From positions 186,001-250,000 of the forward strand of contig JAIBBZ010000003.1 in assembly GCA_019694435.1 (NCBI GenBank): 64,000 nt of DNA, read 5' to 3'. Below the pieces are notes generated by a model. That model searched no databases. It saw only the letters and a list, made by a program, of their open reading frames with translations, and was not told the DNA's origin. Both the position numbers and the translations under genes were made by a program. Positions 49,401 to 56,622 of the stretch are shown piece after piece; position 1 is the stretch's first letter, and every line of letters begins with the position of its first letter. The DNA comes from Pirellulales bacterium. GTDB taxonomy: Bacteria; Planctomycetota; Planctomycetia; Pirellulales; JAEUIK01.

Positions 49401-49980
49401 TGCCGTGCGTCAACACGACACCCTTGGGCCGCGCGGTCGATCCCGAGGTGTATTGCAGGAACGCTACCGTGTCGGTGTGAACCGTGGGCACATGCCACCC
49501 GGTCGCCAGATCCGGCGAAAGCTGATCGGTCAAATGCCAGCGCAGCCGCTTGAGCTGGGGCAATTCGTCGAGCATGGGACCAATGCGCTCGTAGATGGCC
49601 GTCGTCGTCAGTGCTGCCTGGGCCTCGCTGTCGGCCGCGATGGCCTGAATCCGCTCGAGCGATCGATTGCGTCGCGGAGGGAATGCGGTCACGGCGATCG
49701 TGGCCGCGTACAAGCAACCGAAAAAGCCCGCGATGAACTCCAGCCCGGGCGGATACAGGAGCAGCGCCCGTTCGCCGGCCATGCGCTCGGCCGCCAACAA
49801 GGCCCCGATGGCCCGGGCCTGGCGATCGAGCTCGCCCGCGGCCAGGTGTTGCTCCTGCGATTCGCCGTCGACCAGATAGGTGAAAACGCGCAAATCGGGC
49901 TGGTGGATGGCTCGATGGCGGACCAATTCGACAAAGGTCGCCGGTCCGAAAAACGAACCCGGCATACGATCGCGTTCCAC
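46432..49980 (-). CDS. three-domain protein: fatty-acyl-AMP ligase, acyl carrier protein, alpha-oxoamine synthase
   Basis: The 1182-residue product has three parts. Residues 1-570 are a fatty-acyl-AMP ligase: LQYTSGSTARPKGVVLTH, WLPSYHDMGLIGG and YLRTGDLGFF. Residues about 660-745 are an acyl carrier protein with Ser699 in LGIDSLERVQLL. Residues about 775-1160 are a PLP-dependent alpha-oxoamine synthase (BioF/KBL/SPT type) with NFSSYNYLG, GTSVSASRLVSG, DEAHSAGTLGATGRG and the PLP lysine Lys1004 in GTLSKSYGSCGGY. It would activate a fatty acid, load it on its own carrier and condense it with an amino acid with loss of CO2 to a 2-amino-3-ketone, like a sphingoid base. GAGGA before GTG 49980 sets the start; ATG 49965 is an alternative. 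Product unknown. Confidence 0.93.
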   Translation of the reverse strand: MERDRMPGSFFGPATFVELVRHRAIHQPDLRVFTYLVDGESQEQHLAAGELDRQARAIGALLAAERMAGERALLLYPPGLEFIAGFFGCLYAATIAVTAFPPRRNRSLERIQAIAADSEAQAALTTTAIYERIGPMLDELPQLKRLRWHLTDQLSPDLATGWHVPTVHTDTVAFLQYTSGSTARPKGVVLTHGNLLHNSAAIHHLFEHTRSGSGVYWLPSYHDMGLIGGILQPLYAGRPNVFMSPMAFLQKPVRWLQAISRYRGTTSGAPNFAYELCLRKTTDEELRELDLSSWRVAFNGAEPVRAETLRAFAERFAPCGFRPEAFYPCYGLAEGTLIVTGGYVQRRPLVLGFDAAALEHRRTQLADEESASIRELVSSGEAIPDQTVLIVDPETLTPVAEGHIGEIWAAGPSIAQGYWQRPDEQGRTFGNYLADGTGPYLRTGDLGFFAQGELFVTGRLKDLIIVRGLNHYPQDIEQSAELAHAALRQGAAAAFDVPENGSQRLVLAIEVERTRRQDAPAAADAVRHAVAREHELMLDAIVLLKPGSIPKTSSGKIQRHACRAAYLAGELDAFYQWSRLDEEESPLATPERAAAARKAQAGAAEPIKRPQVEPMQAAATPSAAGETTQHAAHGRATNGHAHKPHANGHALNGEVHAAKAGTSDEEISDRVFVVLRELLGDRARELTLGMQLADLGIDSLERVQLLAKVEERFERRFPEDIAGQLETVSEVITAVHEHLLSQPARAARSVADLPESCYRFELSPEYQALREDLGLLDSLGMGNPYFNPHERVTNDTTVVGGRELINFSSYNYLGMSGDPRVAQAAKAAIDRYGTSVSASRLVSGEKPLHRQLEQAIAEFVGVEDAIVLVGGHATNETVIGHLFGAPDLVVHDALAHNSIVQGCKLSGAKRRSFPHNDWRALDKLLADVRGEYRRVLVAIEGAYSMDGDIAPLPEFVEVKRRHKAYLLVDEAHSAGTLGATGRGAGEHFGVDPGNVDFWMGTLSKSYGSCGGYIAGSRAVVEYLKYTAPGFVFSVGMTPPNAAAALESLRILAREPQRVATLRDNARLFLELARARGLNTGLSDGTPIVPVIVGNSVLALRLSHALRGRGINVQPIVYPAVEESAARLRFFLTSLHREHQIRATVAAVAEELARLTGDGETAPESEISAPNLSHLRAAEASRN

Positions 49981-50619
49981 GAGTCTTGCTTCCTCTACTT
50001 GGTGCAGTCGCCGCGCCTCCGGCGGACTCGTCGCGACGGCCCAAGCCCGTCGTCCGAGCAACCGCTGAGGGCTCTCGTCAAATGTCCAAGGACTGTTAGC
50101 CTTCCTGGCGGGATCGTCGTTTGAGCCTCGGGGGCGGGCTCACCGAATCGAGACCGGCAGCACCGATCACAGTCGGCAAGACCTGATTGCTCAAACGGCA
50201 ACTTTTCGGTCGGGTAGGAGGACCGCAGGCTAGGTCATCGACGCTGTGTTCCGATTCGGGCCCCCGTGCAATGCAGGGGTGCCGGTCGGACCACGACGCA
50301 CCGTCGACCTAGAAGAGATTCGGCAACCTCCCAAACTCCCAAGAACGCCTAACGTCGAGAACGGCAAGATTTACCCAGCCTGTCACACCCAACGGGCCTG
50401 CTAGCCCAGCAGGCTTACCCAGGCATTTTAGGCGACAGAATCGGCAAGCAAGAAGTCACTATCAAGGTGGGCAAGTCAATAAACCAACCAGTCATGCCGC
50501 CTCGCGGCGGTCCCATGCGAGCCCACCCTCTTGGGCCAATTGAGTTGCGCGCGTCGCGGTCTCCATAATCGGGGTTCGCCTGGGCCTCGCGCTGCGCACG
50601 ATCGCACGCGGCCCGGCTT
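49981..50619. other. leader region between the FAAL-ACP-AONS gene and selC
   Basis: No gene is supported in 639 bases, and the middle part (50100-50470) is less G+C-rich than its neighbours. GCCTGCT (50396-50402) and AGCAGGC (50408-50414) make a 7-bp hairpin of unknown meaning. The selC promoter candidate is at 50540-50569. Confidence 0.45.
50540..50569 (+). promoter_or_regulatory. possible promoter for selC
   Basis: TTGAGT (50540-50545, four of six), an 18-base spacer and CATAAT (50564-50569, five of six). Transcription would start near 50576, about 44 bases before tRNA-Sec. Confidence 0.38.
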
Positions 50620-50717
50620 GGAAGTGCCAGCTTGCCTGGTGGCGGCCACGGTCTTCAAAACCGCTGTGCGTAGCGTTCAAACGCGGCGCAGGTGGGTTCG
50701 ATTCCCATGCACTTCCG
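50620..50717 (+). tRNA. selC: tRNA-Sec (anticodon UCA)
   Basis: The acceptor stem GGAAGTGC (50620-50627) pairs with GCACTTCC (50709-50716), eight base pairs as in bacterial tRNA-Sec, with G50717 as discriminator and no encoded CCA. The anticodon loop CTTCAAA carries TCA. The long variable arm (TGCGTAGCGTTCAAACGCGGCGCA region) and the T arm GTGGG-TTCGATT-CCCAT are as expected. The extended D arm (GCTTGCCTGGTGGCGGC) resembles that of E. coli selC. The sel operon is 5.5 kb to the left. Confidence 0.95.
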
Positions 50718-50913
50718 TCTGCTGCCGTCATCAGGCAGTCCACCTCTGCCGGAATCGGCGCGCGCGGGGCACGATCCCCTCTCGATTGGGCGACAAGAAG
50801 GCGGACTGATCGAAGCCCGGGGTCTCGTGAAGCATCGTCAAGCACTCGGGGCCGAACGCCACACCACGGGCGTGGGGTGCTTCCGTCGAGTGACAGGGGC
50901 CCTTAAAGAAGAC

Positions 50914-50948
50914 AACACAACACCCCGTCGCATGCGAGGTGTTGTGTT
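50914..50948. repeat. perfect 11-bp inverted repeat past an exported-protein gene
   Basis: AACACAACACC (50914-50924) and GGTGTTGTGTT (50938-50948) are exact inverted copies around a 13-base loop containing GCATGC. It is 50 bases past the stop (50998) of the minus-strand gene. On that strand a loose TGTCTTCTTT follows, so a weak terminator is possible. Confidence 0.5.
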
Positions 50949-50997
50949 GAGCACGAAAGCGCGAGCCGACCTGCCCCGGCCCGCACCGCGCGAGGTC

Positions 50998-51942
50998 TCA
51001 GGCCACGGTCTCGAAGCCAGCTTGCACGACGTGATTCAACGTATTGGTCGGCGCGTCGAACAACGAGTCGTCCCCGCGCCCGCCGGCCACAAAGAGCCAG
51101 TTGATCACGTTGTTGCCGCCCGAACCGTCGAGCACGTCGTCGCCATCGCCCAATTGAGCGAAGACGAAATCGAACCGCGTGTTCGACGCCGTTACGGTGT
51201 CGTTGCCGCCGTCGGTCGCCAGCGAGGCGATGCGCGCCGTCACCGAGTTGGTCCGGATCAAGTCGTCGCCGGCGCCGGTAAACAGCGACAAGAACCCGCC
51301 GATTTCGACGTCGAAGCCGCTGGCATCATCGACCAGCGCCGACGCCGATGGCCCGCCGAACAGCCCCAACGACAGCCGATCAGCGCCGGAACCCGCCTGC
51401 ACGAGCAGGTCGCGGCGAATCTGCGTGCCGGTGACCGACAAGACGTTGGCCCCCTCGCCCAGCGCCAGCGACAGCGAGCCGAGCTGCACGTTTTCGGGGA
51501 TCGCGGCCGCGCCGGTCGGCGATACCAGGGGGTTCGTGCCGATCGCGAGCGTGTCGTTGTCGGCGCCTGCGTTGATCGAGACGAAGCCGTCGATCGCCGA
51601 TTGTGCGATCGACGCACTGTCGTCGCCTTTGCCCAAGCTGGCATTGAGATTGCCACGGAAGGCCAGCCCTTGCACTTCCAGTCGATCGGCACCTTCGCCC
51701 AATCGCACGTTGATCGATGCGATCCGCGCGGTGGTCGTAAATGCGGCCAGATCGCCGTTGATCGTCGTATCGCCCAGACCCTGTACCGACAGCGCGCCTT
51801 CGGCGGTGTTGCTCAGGATGATCTGGTTGTCGGCCTTGTCGCCTTCGATCACGAGCGCGCCGTGAATGACCTGCGCCGTGACATCACCGGCCATCAAGGC
51901 ACGTCGTTCCAACGACTCCAACCCAAGGGGTTTGCGTAACAC
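50998..51942 (-). CDS. exported repeat protein with planctomycete N-terminal motif
   Basis: The 314-residue product starts at GTG 51942; AGGAG lies eight bases before it. LGLESLERRALMAGDV (residues 7-22) is the planctomycete exported-protein motif. The rest is made of short beta repeats of about 25-30 residues with GxGxD/GADxL turns: RLGEGADRLEVQG, SLGKGDDSASIAQ, NAGADNDTLAIG, ALGEGANVLSVTG, QAGSGADRLSLG, FTGAGDDLIRTNS, DGGNDTVTASN, LGDGDDVLDGSG and GGRGDDSLFDA. These resemble hemolysin-type Ca-binding repeats forming a solenoid. A surface role is inferred. No enzymatic domain is present. Confidence 0.85.
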   Translation of the reverse strand: MLRKPLGLESLERRALMAGDVTAQVIHGALVIEGDKADNQIILSNTAEGALSVQGLGDTTINGDLAAFTTTARIASINVRLGEGADRLEVQGLAFRGNLNASLGKGDDSASIAQSAIDGFVSINAGADNDTLAIGTNPLVSPTGAAAIPENVQLGSLSLALGEGANVLSVTGTQIRRDLLVQAGSGADRLSLGLFGGPSASALVDDASGFDVEIGGFLSLFTGAGDDLIRTNSVTARIASLATDGGNDTVTASNTRFDFVFAQLGDGDDVLDGSGGNNVINWLFVAGGRGDDSLFDAPTNTLNHVVQAGFETVA

Positions 51943-52284
51943 GTGAGACTCTCCTCTTGCTCAACGTTGCCGTAGAGATACGCCGCCTGGCCGCGGCGCC
52001 GGCAAAGAATGCTCCCTTGCGCGGATGGTAACGCAGTTTGCCGAGGCCAACAAGCGAATCTTGCTCGCGAACTGGTGAGCTATCGGCGACATGCCACTCG
52101 AGACGGAGATAGCGTGCGTGTCCGCTCTCGGCTCTCGCGGCACTCTGGCAGCGCCGCAGAGAGGGGGCAACAAGCCCCCCTGGCGCAGCGAACAGACATC
52201 GACGTGCCGCACACCTCCCCGTCGGGGTGTGCCTGCTGCGAAGCATGGCGAGTGGCGCACATGCTCCTCTTACCGCCGCTAACG
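51943..52284. other. gene-free stretch with two hairpins after the kinase gene
   Basis: GGGGGC (52163-52168) and GCCCCC (52174-52179) form a hairpin with a five-base loop. CACACCTCCCC (52210-52220) pairs loosely with GGGGTGTG (52224-52231). Both lie just past the 3' end of the minus-strand kinase gene, but no T-run follows. No gene is supported. Confidence 0.45.
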
Positions 52285-55200
52285 CTACGGCGCTTCGTGC
52301 GATCCCGCGGGACGCTCCGCCCCAAACGTCCAAACCTGGCTCCACCCGATCTCCTGGTCTCGCGCGAGGTGCAACGAGTGTCCGTCGGAAGTAAACGCCA
52401 GCGACGCAGCCTTGCGCGCGTCGAGTGTGACGAGCACCTGCCCCGTCAATCGATCCCAGAGCTTAAGGGTGCCAGCGATATCGAGACTTGCAACGTTACG
52501 TCTGTTTGGATGCACGGCCAGGTGCATGACTTGCACATCATGTCCAGCCCACGCTGGCAGCGACGCGCCGTCGGGAAGCCGCCAGCGATAGATGGCACGG
52601 TCTGAGGCCGCTACAAGCAACTCATTTTGTCCATTGACCAGTGCGGCGCTGTGAAAATCGATGCCTGGCTTCGCGTAGTTAAGGAGCCGCCGGCCGGTAT
52701 CGGCTTCAAACACGTCTACTTCATAGCCCACGACACACACAGCATAGCCGTCGTCCGCCAGCAGGTCGCTACAGTAGTTGGCCGCGGGGATCTGCACCTC
52801 CCAAAGTCCCTCTCCGGTCGACAGCCGCCAGGCCCTTAGTTCGCCGCGCCCGGCCGCAAGGAGTAGATCGTTGTGGACGGAGAGAGCTACTTCATGCACC
52901 GGCGAGTTGAGTGCGCCAAATCGCCGCCATGCGCGCTCGCTCGATCGGTCGCAAACAAGCACCTCGTGCGCTGACGATCGCGCCACCCAGCGGCCATTGG
53001 CTGATACATCGCAGCTGACCGTTTCCGAATGGTCGGCGGCGGTCCAGTGGTCGACTGCATTCCAACCGGCGGATTCCCAACGATACAAACGCAGGTCGAG
53101 GGGATCGGCGGCGCGGCCGCGTTTCTCCAACAGCCAGTCGCCGGCGACGGCAAAACGGTACCAGCCCGAGTGCTCGCTTTCGATCGTGATCTTGTAGTCC
53201 AAGCCGACGCTGCGTGTCGGCCAGATGCGAATGGCGCCGTCCTCCCCGGCCGTGGCGATTCGTTGGCCGTCAGGCGTGGAAGAGACGGAGTAAAGCCGCC
53301 CCCGATGGCCGGCCACGGCCCGCATGCCACGGTTTCCCCGGCGCCACTCGACGATCCGCAGCGACGAGTCGCGATCGGTGGCTGCGATGTAATGGCCCCC
53401 TCCGAAAAAGCGCACACAGCTAAGCTGTTCATCGCCATTGCCGATGCCGGCCTCGCGTTTGAGATTCCCCTGGCGGTAGATTTCCAGCTTGCCCCGAGCC
53501 ACCGCGAGAAGATTGTCCTCCGCCGACACGTCCAGGTCGGCCACCGCGTCGGCCGGATCGGCGATCAATTCCTGTGGTGCCGCCGAGGGATCGTCCAGAT
53601 TCCAGCTCAACAGTCGTCCGTCCTTGCCTCCGCTGAATAGCCGCCGCCCATCGGATTGAAACGCCAGTGCGAATACCGGCCCGGCGTGCGCTGCGAACTC
53701 TCGCGCGGCCGTGTCGCCGCGCAGCGCGAACAGGCGCACCATGCCATCCGCACCAGCCACGGCCAGCACATCGCCCGCTGGAGAGAACTTCACAGCGTAC
53801 AACTCGTCGACGCTCACTGACCAGCGGCGGTCGACCTGGGGCTCACCGTCGACGTCCCAGACGATTACTTCCCCCTTGTCGCAACAAGTGGCTAGCCACC
53901 GCCCATCGGGCGACAAGGCCAAGGCGTTGACCTCCGCGGTATGCCCGCGCAACTCATGCACGATTGCTTGACTCTCGAGGTCCCACAGCCGCACGACGCC
54001 ATCATCGCCCGCCGACCAGACGTGCCGGCCGTCGGGGGCAAATTGCAGCGCATACACGGCACCGGGATGACTGCGCAGCTCGTACGCTGCCTGGTGAGTT
54101 TGTTTCCAAAGGTATCCCCAGGCGAATTCTCGAAGGTCGGGGTCGGTCTTCCCGGGCTGCTGCCGGCGCAAGAGTTCAATGCATTGGGCGAGCCGGTGCG
54201 TGAGCCAGGCGTCTTGCGCAGAACGAAGATCACTTGCGTAGAGGTGCAGCCGCATGGTTTGGCGGCTCTGCTCCGATGCGCTCAGCGCCCCGCGGAGTTT
54301 GACGGTGTAAATGCTGATGGTCGAGAAGAGCACCGTCAGCGACACGCATACCACGACAATGAGGGCAGCAATCCAGGGGCGGCGCCGGGCCCACTTGATC
54401 GTTCGCTCCATGGTCGACGCGGGACGCGCGAGAGTCGGCTCGCCACGTAGATAACGCCTGATATCGGCCGCCAATTCAGCGGCCGACGGGTATCGTCGCG
54501 CCGGCTCCTTTTCCAGGCAGCATTGACAGATCGCCTCCAGATCGGGGGGCACGTCGTGCCGCAATTTCCGTGGCAAGACCGGCTCATCGTGAATCACCTT
54601 GCGCAGCGTATCGACCGGAGACACGCCACGAAACGGCGCTTCCCCCGTCAGCAGCTCGTACAGGATCGCCCCCAGCCCGTACACGTCCGAGGACGGGCCG
54701 ACCGCCGCAGTGTTGCCAGTGGCCTGTTCTGGCGGCATGTAGGCCGGCGTCCCCAGCGGGATGCCCGTCACCGTCTGATGGGCGTCGGCTTCGAGCACCT
54801 TGGCCAGCCCGAAGTCGGTCAACTTGGGAGTAAACGGTGCGCCACCCGCAATTCTTGCCGGCTCCAGCAGAACGTTGCTGGGCTTCAGATCGCGATGCAA
54901 GACCCCATGCGCATGGGCATGGGCGATGCCATCGGCCAGGCCGGCGACCAGTTCGGCAGCGATGCGCGGCGCGACCAGACCGTGTTGGTCATGCAACCAC
55001 TCGGCCAGCGTCGGCCCGCTGCAGAATGCCTGGGCCAAATAGCAGATTGGGCCGATCTCGCCTGCTTCATAGACCGTCAGTACGTTCTCGTGAGCGAGGG
55101 CTGCGGCCGCCCGCCCCTCGCGCAGAAACCGCTGCCGCAGGTCGAGAGTCGCCAGCCCCTCGGGGCGCGGCACCTTTAACGCTACGCTACGGCGCAGGAA

Positions 55201-55572
55201 CGGATCGCGAGCCAGATAGACAATCCCGTGACCGCCACGGCCCAACTCGCGCAACAACTCGAAGCGGCCGATCGTCGAATGCTCCTCCGTACCATCGATC
55301 GCCGCATCCTGCAATTCCGGCTGCGACACCGGTACCTCGAATTGTGCTCGCCGGCGGACTCGTTCCAACCAGGCCACACAACGTTGAGCGCGCTCGATCA
55401 GCGCGACCTCGTCCGGAGGGAGTTCGGGTGGCGTGGTGGCAACTGCCTCTCCTAGCGATTCACCGGCCAAATGCTCGTCGTACGACTCGACCAAGAGCGC
55501 CAGCCGCTCTTCTGCGTCAGCCGCGCCGTCGCGAAAATTCCTGCCGTCGGGCGGGAGATTCGACGGCTGCAT
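52285..55572 (-). CDS. membrane Ser/Thr protein kinase with WD40 repeats
   Basis: The 1095-residue product has a short N-terminal region, a eukaryote-like kinase domain (about residues 100-375), one membrane segment (about 394-420, WIAALIVVVCVSLTVLFSTIS) and a long WD40 propeller region to the end. The kinase is complete: LGRGGHGIVYLA glycine loop, Lys133 in VALKVP, HRDLKPSN with Asp228, LTDFGLAK and GTPAYMPPEQ. WD40 blades include FAPDGRHVWSAGDDGVVRLWD and SSTPDGQRIATAGEDGAIRIW. The propeller is likely outside the membrane as sensor, the kinase inside. It overlaps the stop of the sigma factor gene by 56 bases and is probably co-translated with it. Confidence 0.95.
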   Translation of the reverse strand: MQPSNLPPDGRNFRDGAADAEERLALLVESYDEHLAGESLGEAVATTPPELPPDEVALIERAQRCVAWLERVRRRAQFEVPVSQPELQDAAIDGTEEHSTIGRFELLRELGRGGHGIVYLARDPFLRRSVALKVPRPEGLATLDLRQRFLREGRAAAALAHENVLTVYEAGEIGPICYLAQAFCSGPTLAEWLHDQHGLVAPRIAAELVAGLADGIAHAHAHGVLHRDLKPSNVLLEPARIAGGAPFTPKLTDFGLAKVLEADAHQTVTGIPLGTPAYMPPEQATGNTAAVGPSSDVYGLGAILYELLTGEAPFRGVSPVDTLRKVIHDEPVLPRKLRHDVPPDLEAICQCCLEKEPARRYPSAAELAADIRRYLRGEPTLARPASTMERTIKWARRRPWIAALIVVVCVSLTVLFSTISIYTVKLRGALSASEQSRQTMRLHLYASDLRSAQDAWLTHRLAQCIELLRRQQPGKTDPDLREFAWGYLWKQTHQAAYELRSHPGAVYALQFAPDGRHVWSAGDDGVVRLWDLESQAIVHELRGHTAEVNALALSPDGRWLATCCDKGEVIVWDVDGEPQVDRRWSVSVDELYAVKFSPAGDVLAVAGADGMVRLFALRGDTAAREFAAHAGPVFALAFQSDGRRLFSGGKDGRLLSWNLDDPSAAPQELIADPADAVADLDVSAEDNLLAVARGKLEIYRQGNLKREAGIGNGDEQLSCVRFFGGGHYIAATDRDSSLRIVEWRRGNRGMRAVAGHRGRLYSVSSTPDGQRIATAGEDGAIRIWPTRSVGLDYKITIESEHSGWYRFAVAGDWLLEKRGRAADPLDLRLYRWESAGWNAVDHWTAADHSETVSCDVSANGRWVARSSAHEVLVCDRSSERAWRRFGALNSPVHEVALSVHNDLLLAAGRGELRAWRLSTGEGLWEVQIPAANYCSDLLADDGYAVCVVGYEVDVFEADTGRRLLNYAKPGIDFHSAALVNGQNELLVAASDRAIYRWRLPDGASLPAWAGHDVQVMHLAVHPNRRNVASLDIAGTLKLWDRLTGQVLVTLDARKAASLAFTSDGHSLHLARDQEIGWSQVWTFGAERPAGSHEAP

Positions 55573-56257
55573 CAATCGTCTCCCTTGCTTCTGTCTCGTC
55601 GTCCACTGCTTGTGCCTTGGGCAGGCGCCGCTCCAACTCGGTCAAGGCCCTCAGCCAGAGTTTGCGGGCAGCGCTGGCCGAGCGCCCCAGCTCCTGCCCG
55701 ATTTCCGTGAATCCGCGTCGCTCCCAGTTTCGCAGCAGAATGACCCGGCGATGTTCTTCGGACAGGGCATCAACAGCCGCGGCCAGAAGGCGAGTCTCTT
55801 CGTCGCGCTGCGCGCGCAAGCTGATCGGGGTATCGTCCGCTTCGACGGCGACTAGACGCGCGTCGGACGGATCCAGGATTAATTGCAGTTCGCGGCGCAC
55901 ATCGCGCTTGTTCGTCCCAAAGTAACGGCGGTTCGCCATGCCCGCCGCATTTTCGAGAATCTTGCAGAGCCAGGCCAAGAACTCCGATTCGTTCGTCCCG
56001 GAAAAACGTTCGAAGTGCGCGGACGCCGCCGCAAAAGTCTCCTGGACCAGGTCGCTGGCCGCAAGCTTGCCGTTGAGTTCGGGGCGCATCTTGTCGCCCG
56101 CGACCACCAACAGATAGCCCCGGCAATTCTGCAGCAATTCCCCCAAGGCGCCCGACGAGCCAATCCGTGCCGCTTCGAGCAAGCGTCGAAATGGCGTATC
56201 GCCCGCGGCGGGATCGCCGCCTTGGTGCCTCGATTCGTCGGGATGGGTTGCCGTCAC
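55517..56257 (-). CDS. ECF-type RNA polymerase sigma factor
   Basis: The 246-residue product has sigma region 2 (about residues 40-110) with SDLVQETFAAASAHFERFSG and EFLAWLCKILENAA. Region 4 (about 165-220) has LSEEHRRVILLRNWERRGFTEIGQELGRSASAARKLWLRAL, seen in pieces, with the helix-turn-helix. The C-terminus has extra acidic residues beyond the usual ECF length. Its last 56 bases overlap the start of a Ser/Thr kinase gene. In planctomycetes such sigma-kinase pairs are common, and the kinase is thought to control the sigma factor in place of an anti-sigma factor. A promoter candidate lies upstream. Confidence 0.92.
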   Translation of the reverse strand: MTATHPDESRHQGGDPAAGDTPFRRLLEAARIGSSGALGELLQNCRGYLLVVAGDKMRPELNGKLAASDLVQETFAAASAHFERFSGTNESEFLAWLCKILENAAGMANRRYFGTNKRDVRRELQLILDPSDARLVAVEADDTPISLRAQRDEETRLLAAAVDALSEEHRRVILLRNWERRGFTEIGQELGRSASAARKLWLRALTELERRLPKAQAVDDETEARETIDAAVESPARRQEFSRRRG

Positions 56258-56622
56258 TACGCAATCCCTTGGAATGCGTTTCAGGCCGGAATCGGCCGCA
56301 GCCCCCGGAGACTAATATGCTTAACCGCTGGGCGGATATCAACCTTACCACAAGTGCCAGGAGGACTTGGGGCTTGCCTGCGCGGCCCGTCAAATTCTTT
56401 TTCCTGGGCTGAGGCCGATTTTCGCATAGACCGCATTTGTGGGGGGGGGCGGCCGCGCTCACGCGTTCGGCCGGCCCATCCTGCGGCCGGACGTTTCGAG
56501 CGAATGGCAGATCGCCCGGGCACGCGATCCTTTCGCCGGCGAGCAGGGTCGATCGGGGTGACTGGCCGACGGTACTCGCGTCACGACCATGACCGATCCC
56601 AAAACTTCCTGGAGGAACGCTC
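56258..56622. other. divergent spacer between the sigma factor and PEP-CTERM genes
   Basis: It holds the sigma factor promoter candidate and a run of nine G residues at 56441-56449. GGAGG at 56611-56615 is the ribosome site of the gene on the right. No gene is supported. Confidence 0.45.
56314..56342 (-). promoter_or_regulatory. possible promoter for the sigma factor-kinase operon
   Basis: On the minus strand: -35 TTGATA (56342-56337, five of six), a 17-base spacer and -10 CATATT (56319-56314, four of six), about 57 bases before the ATG at 56257. Confidence 0.38.
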
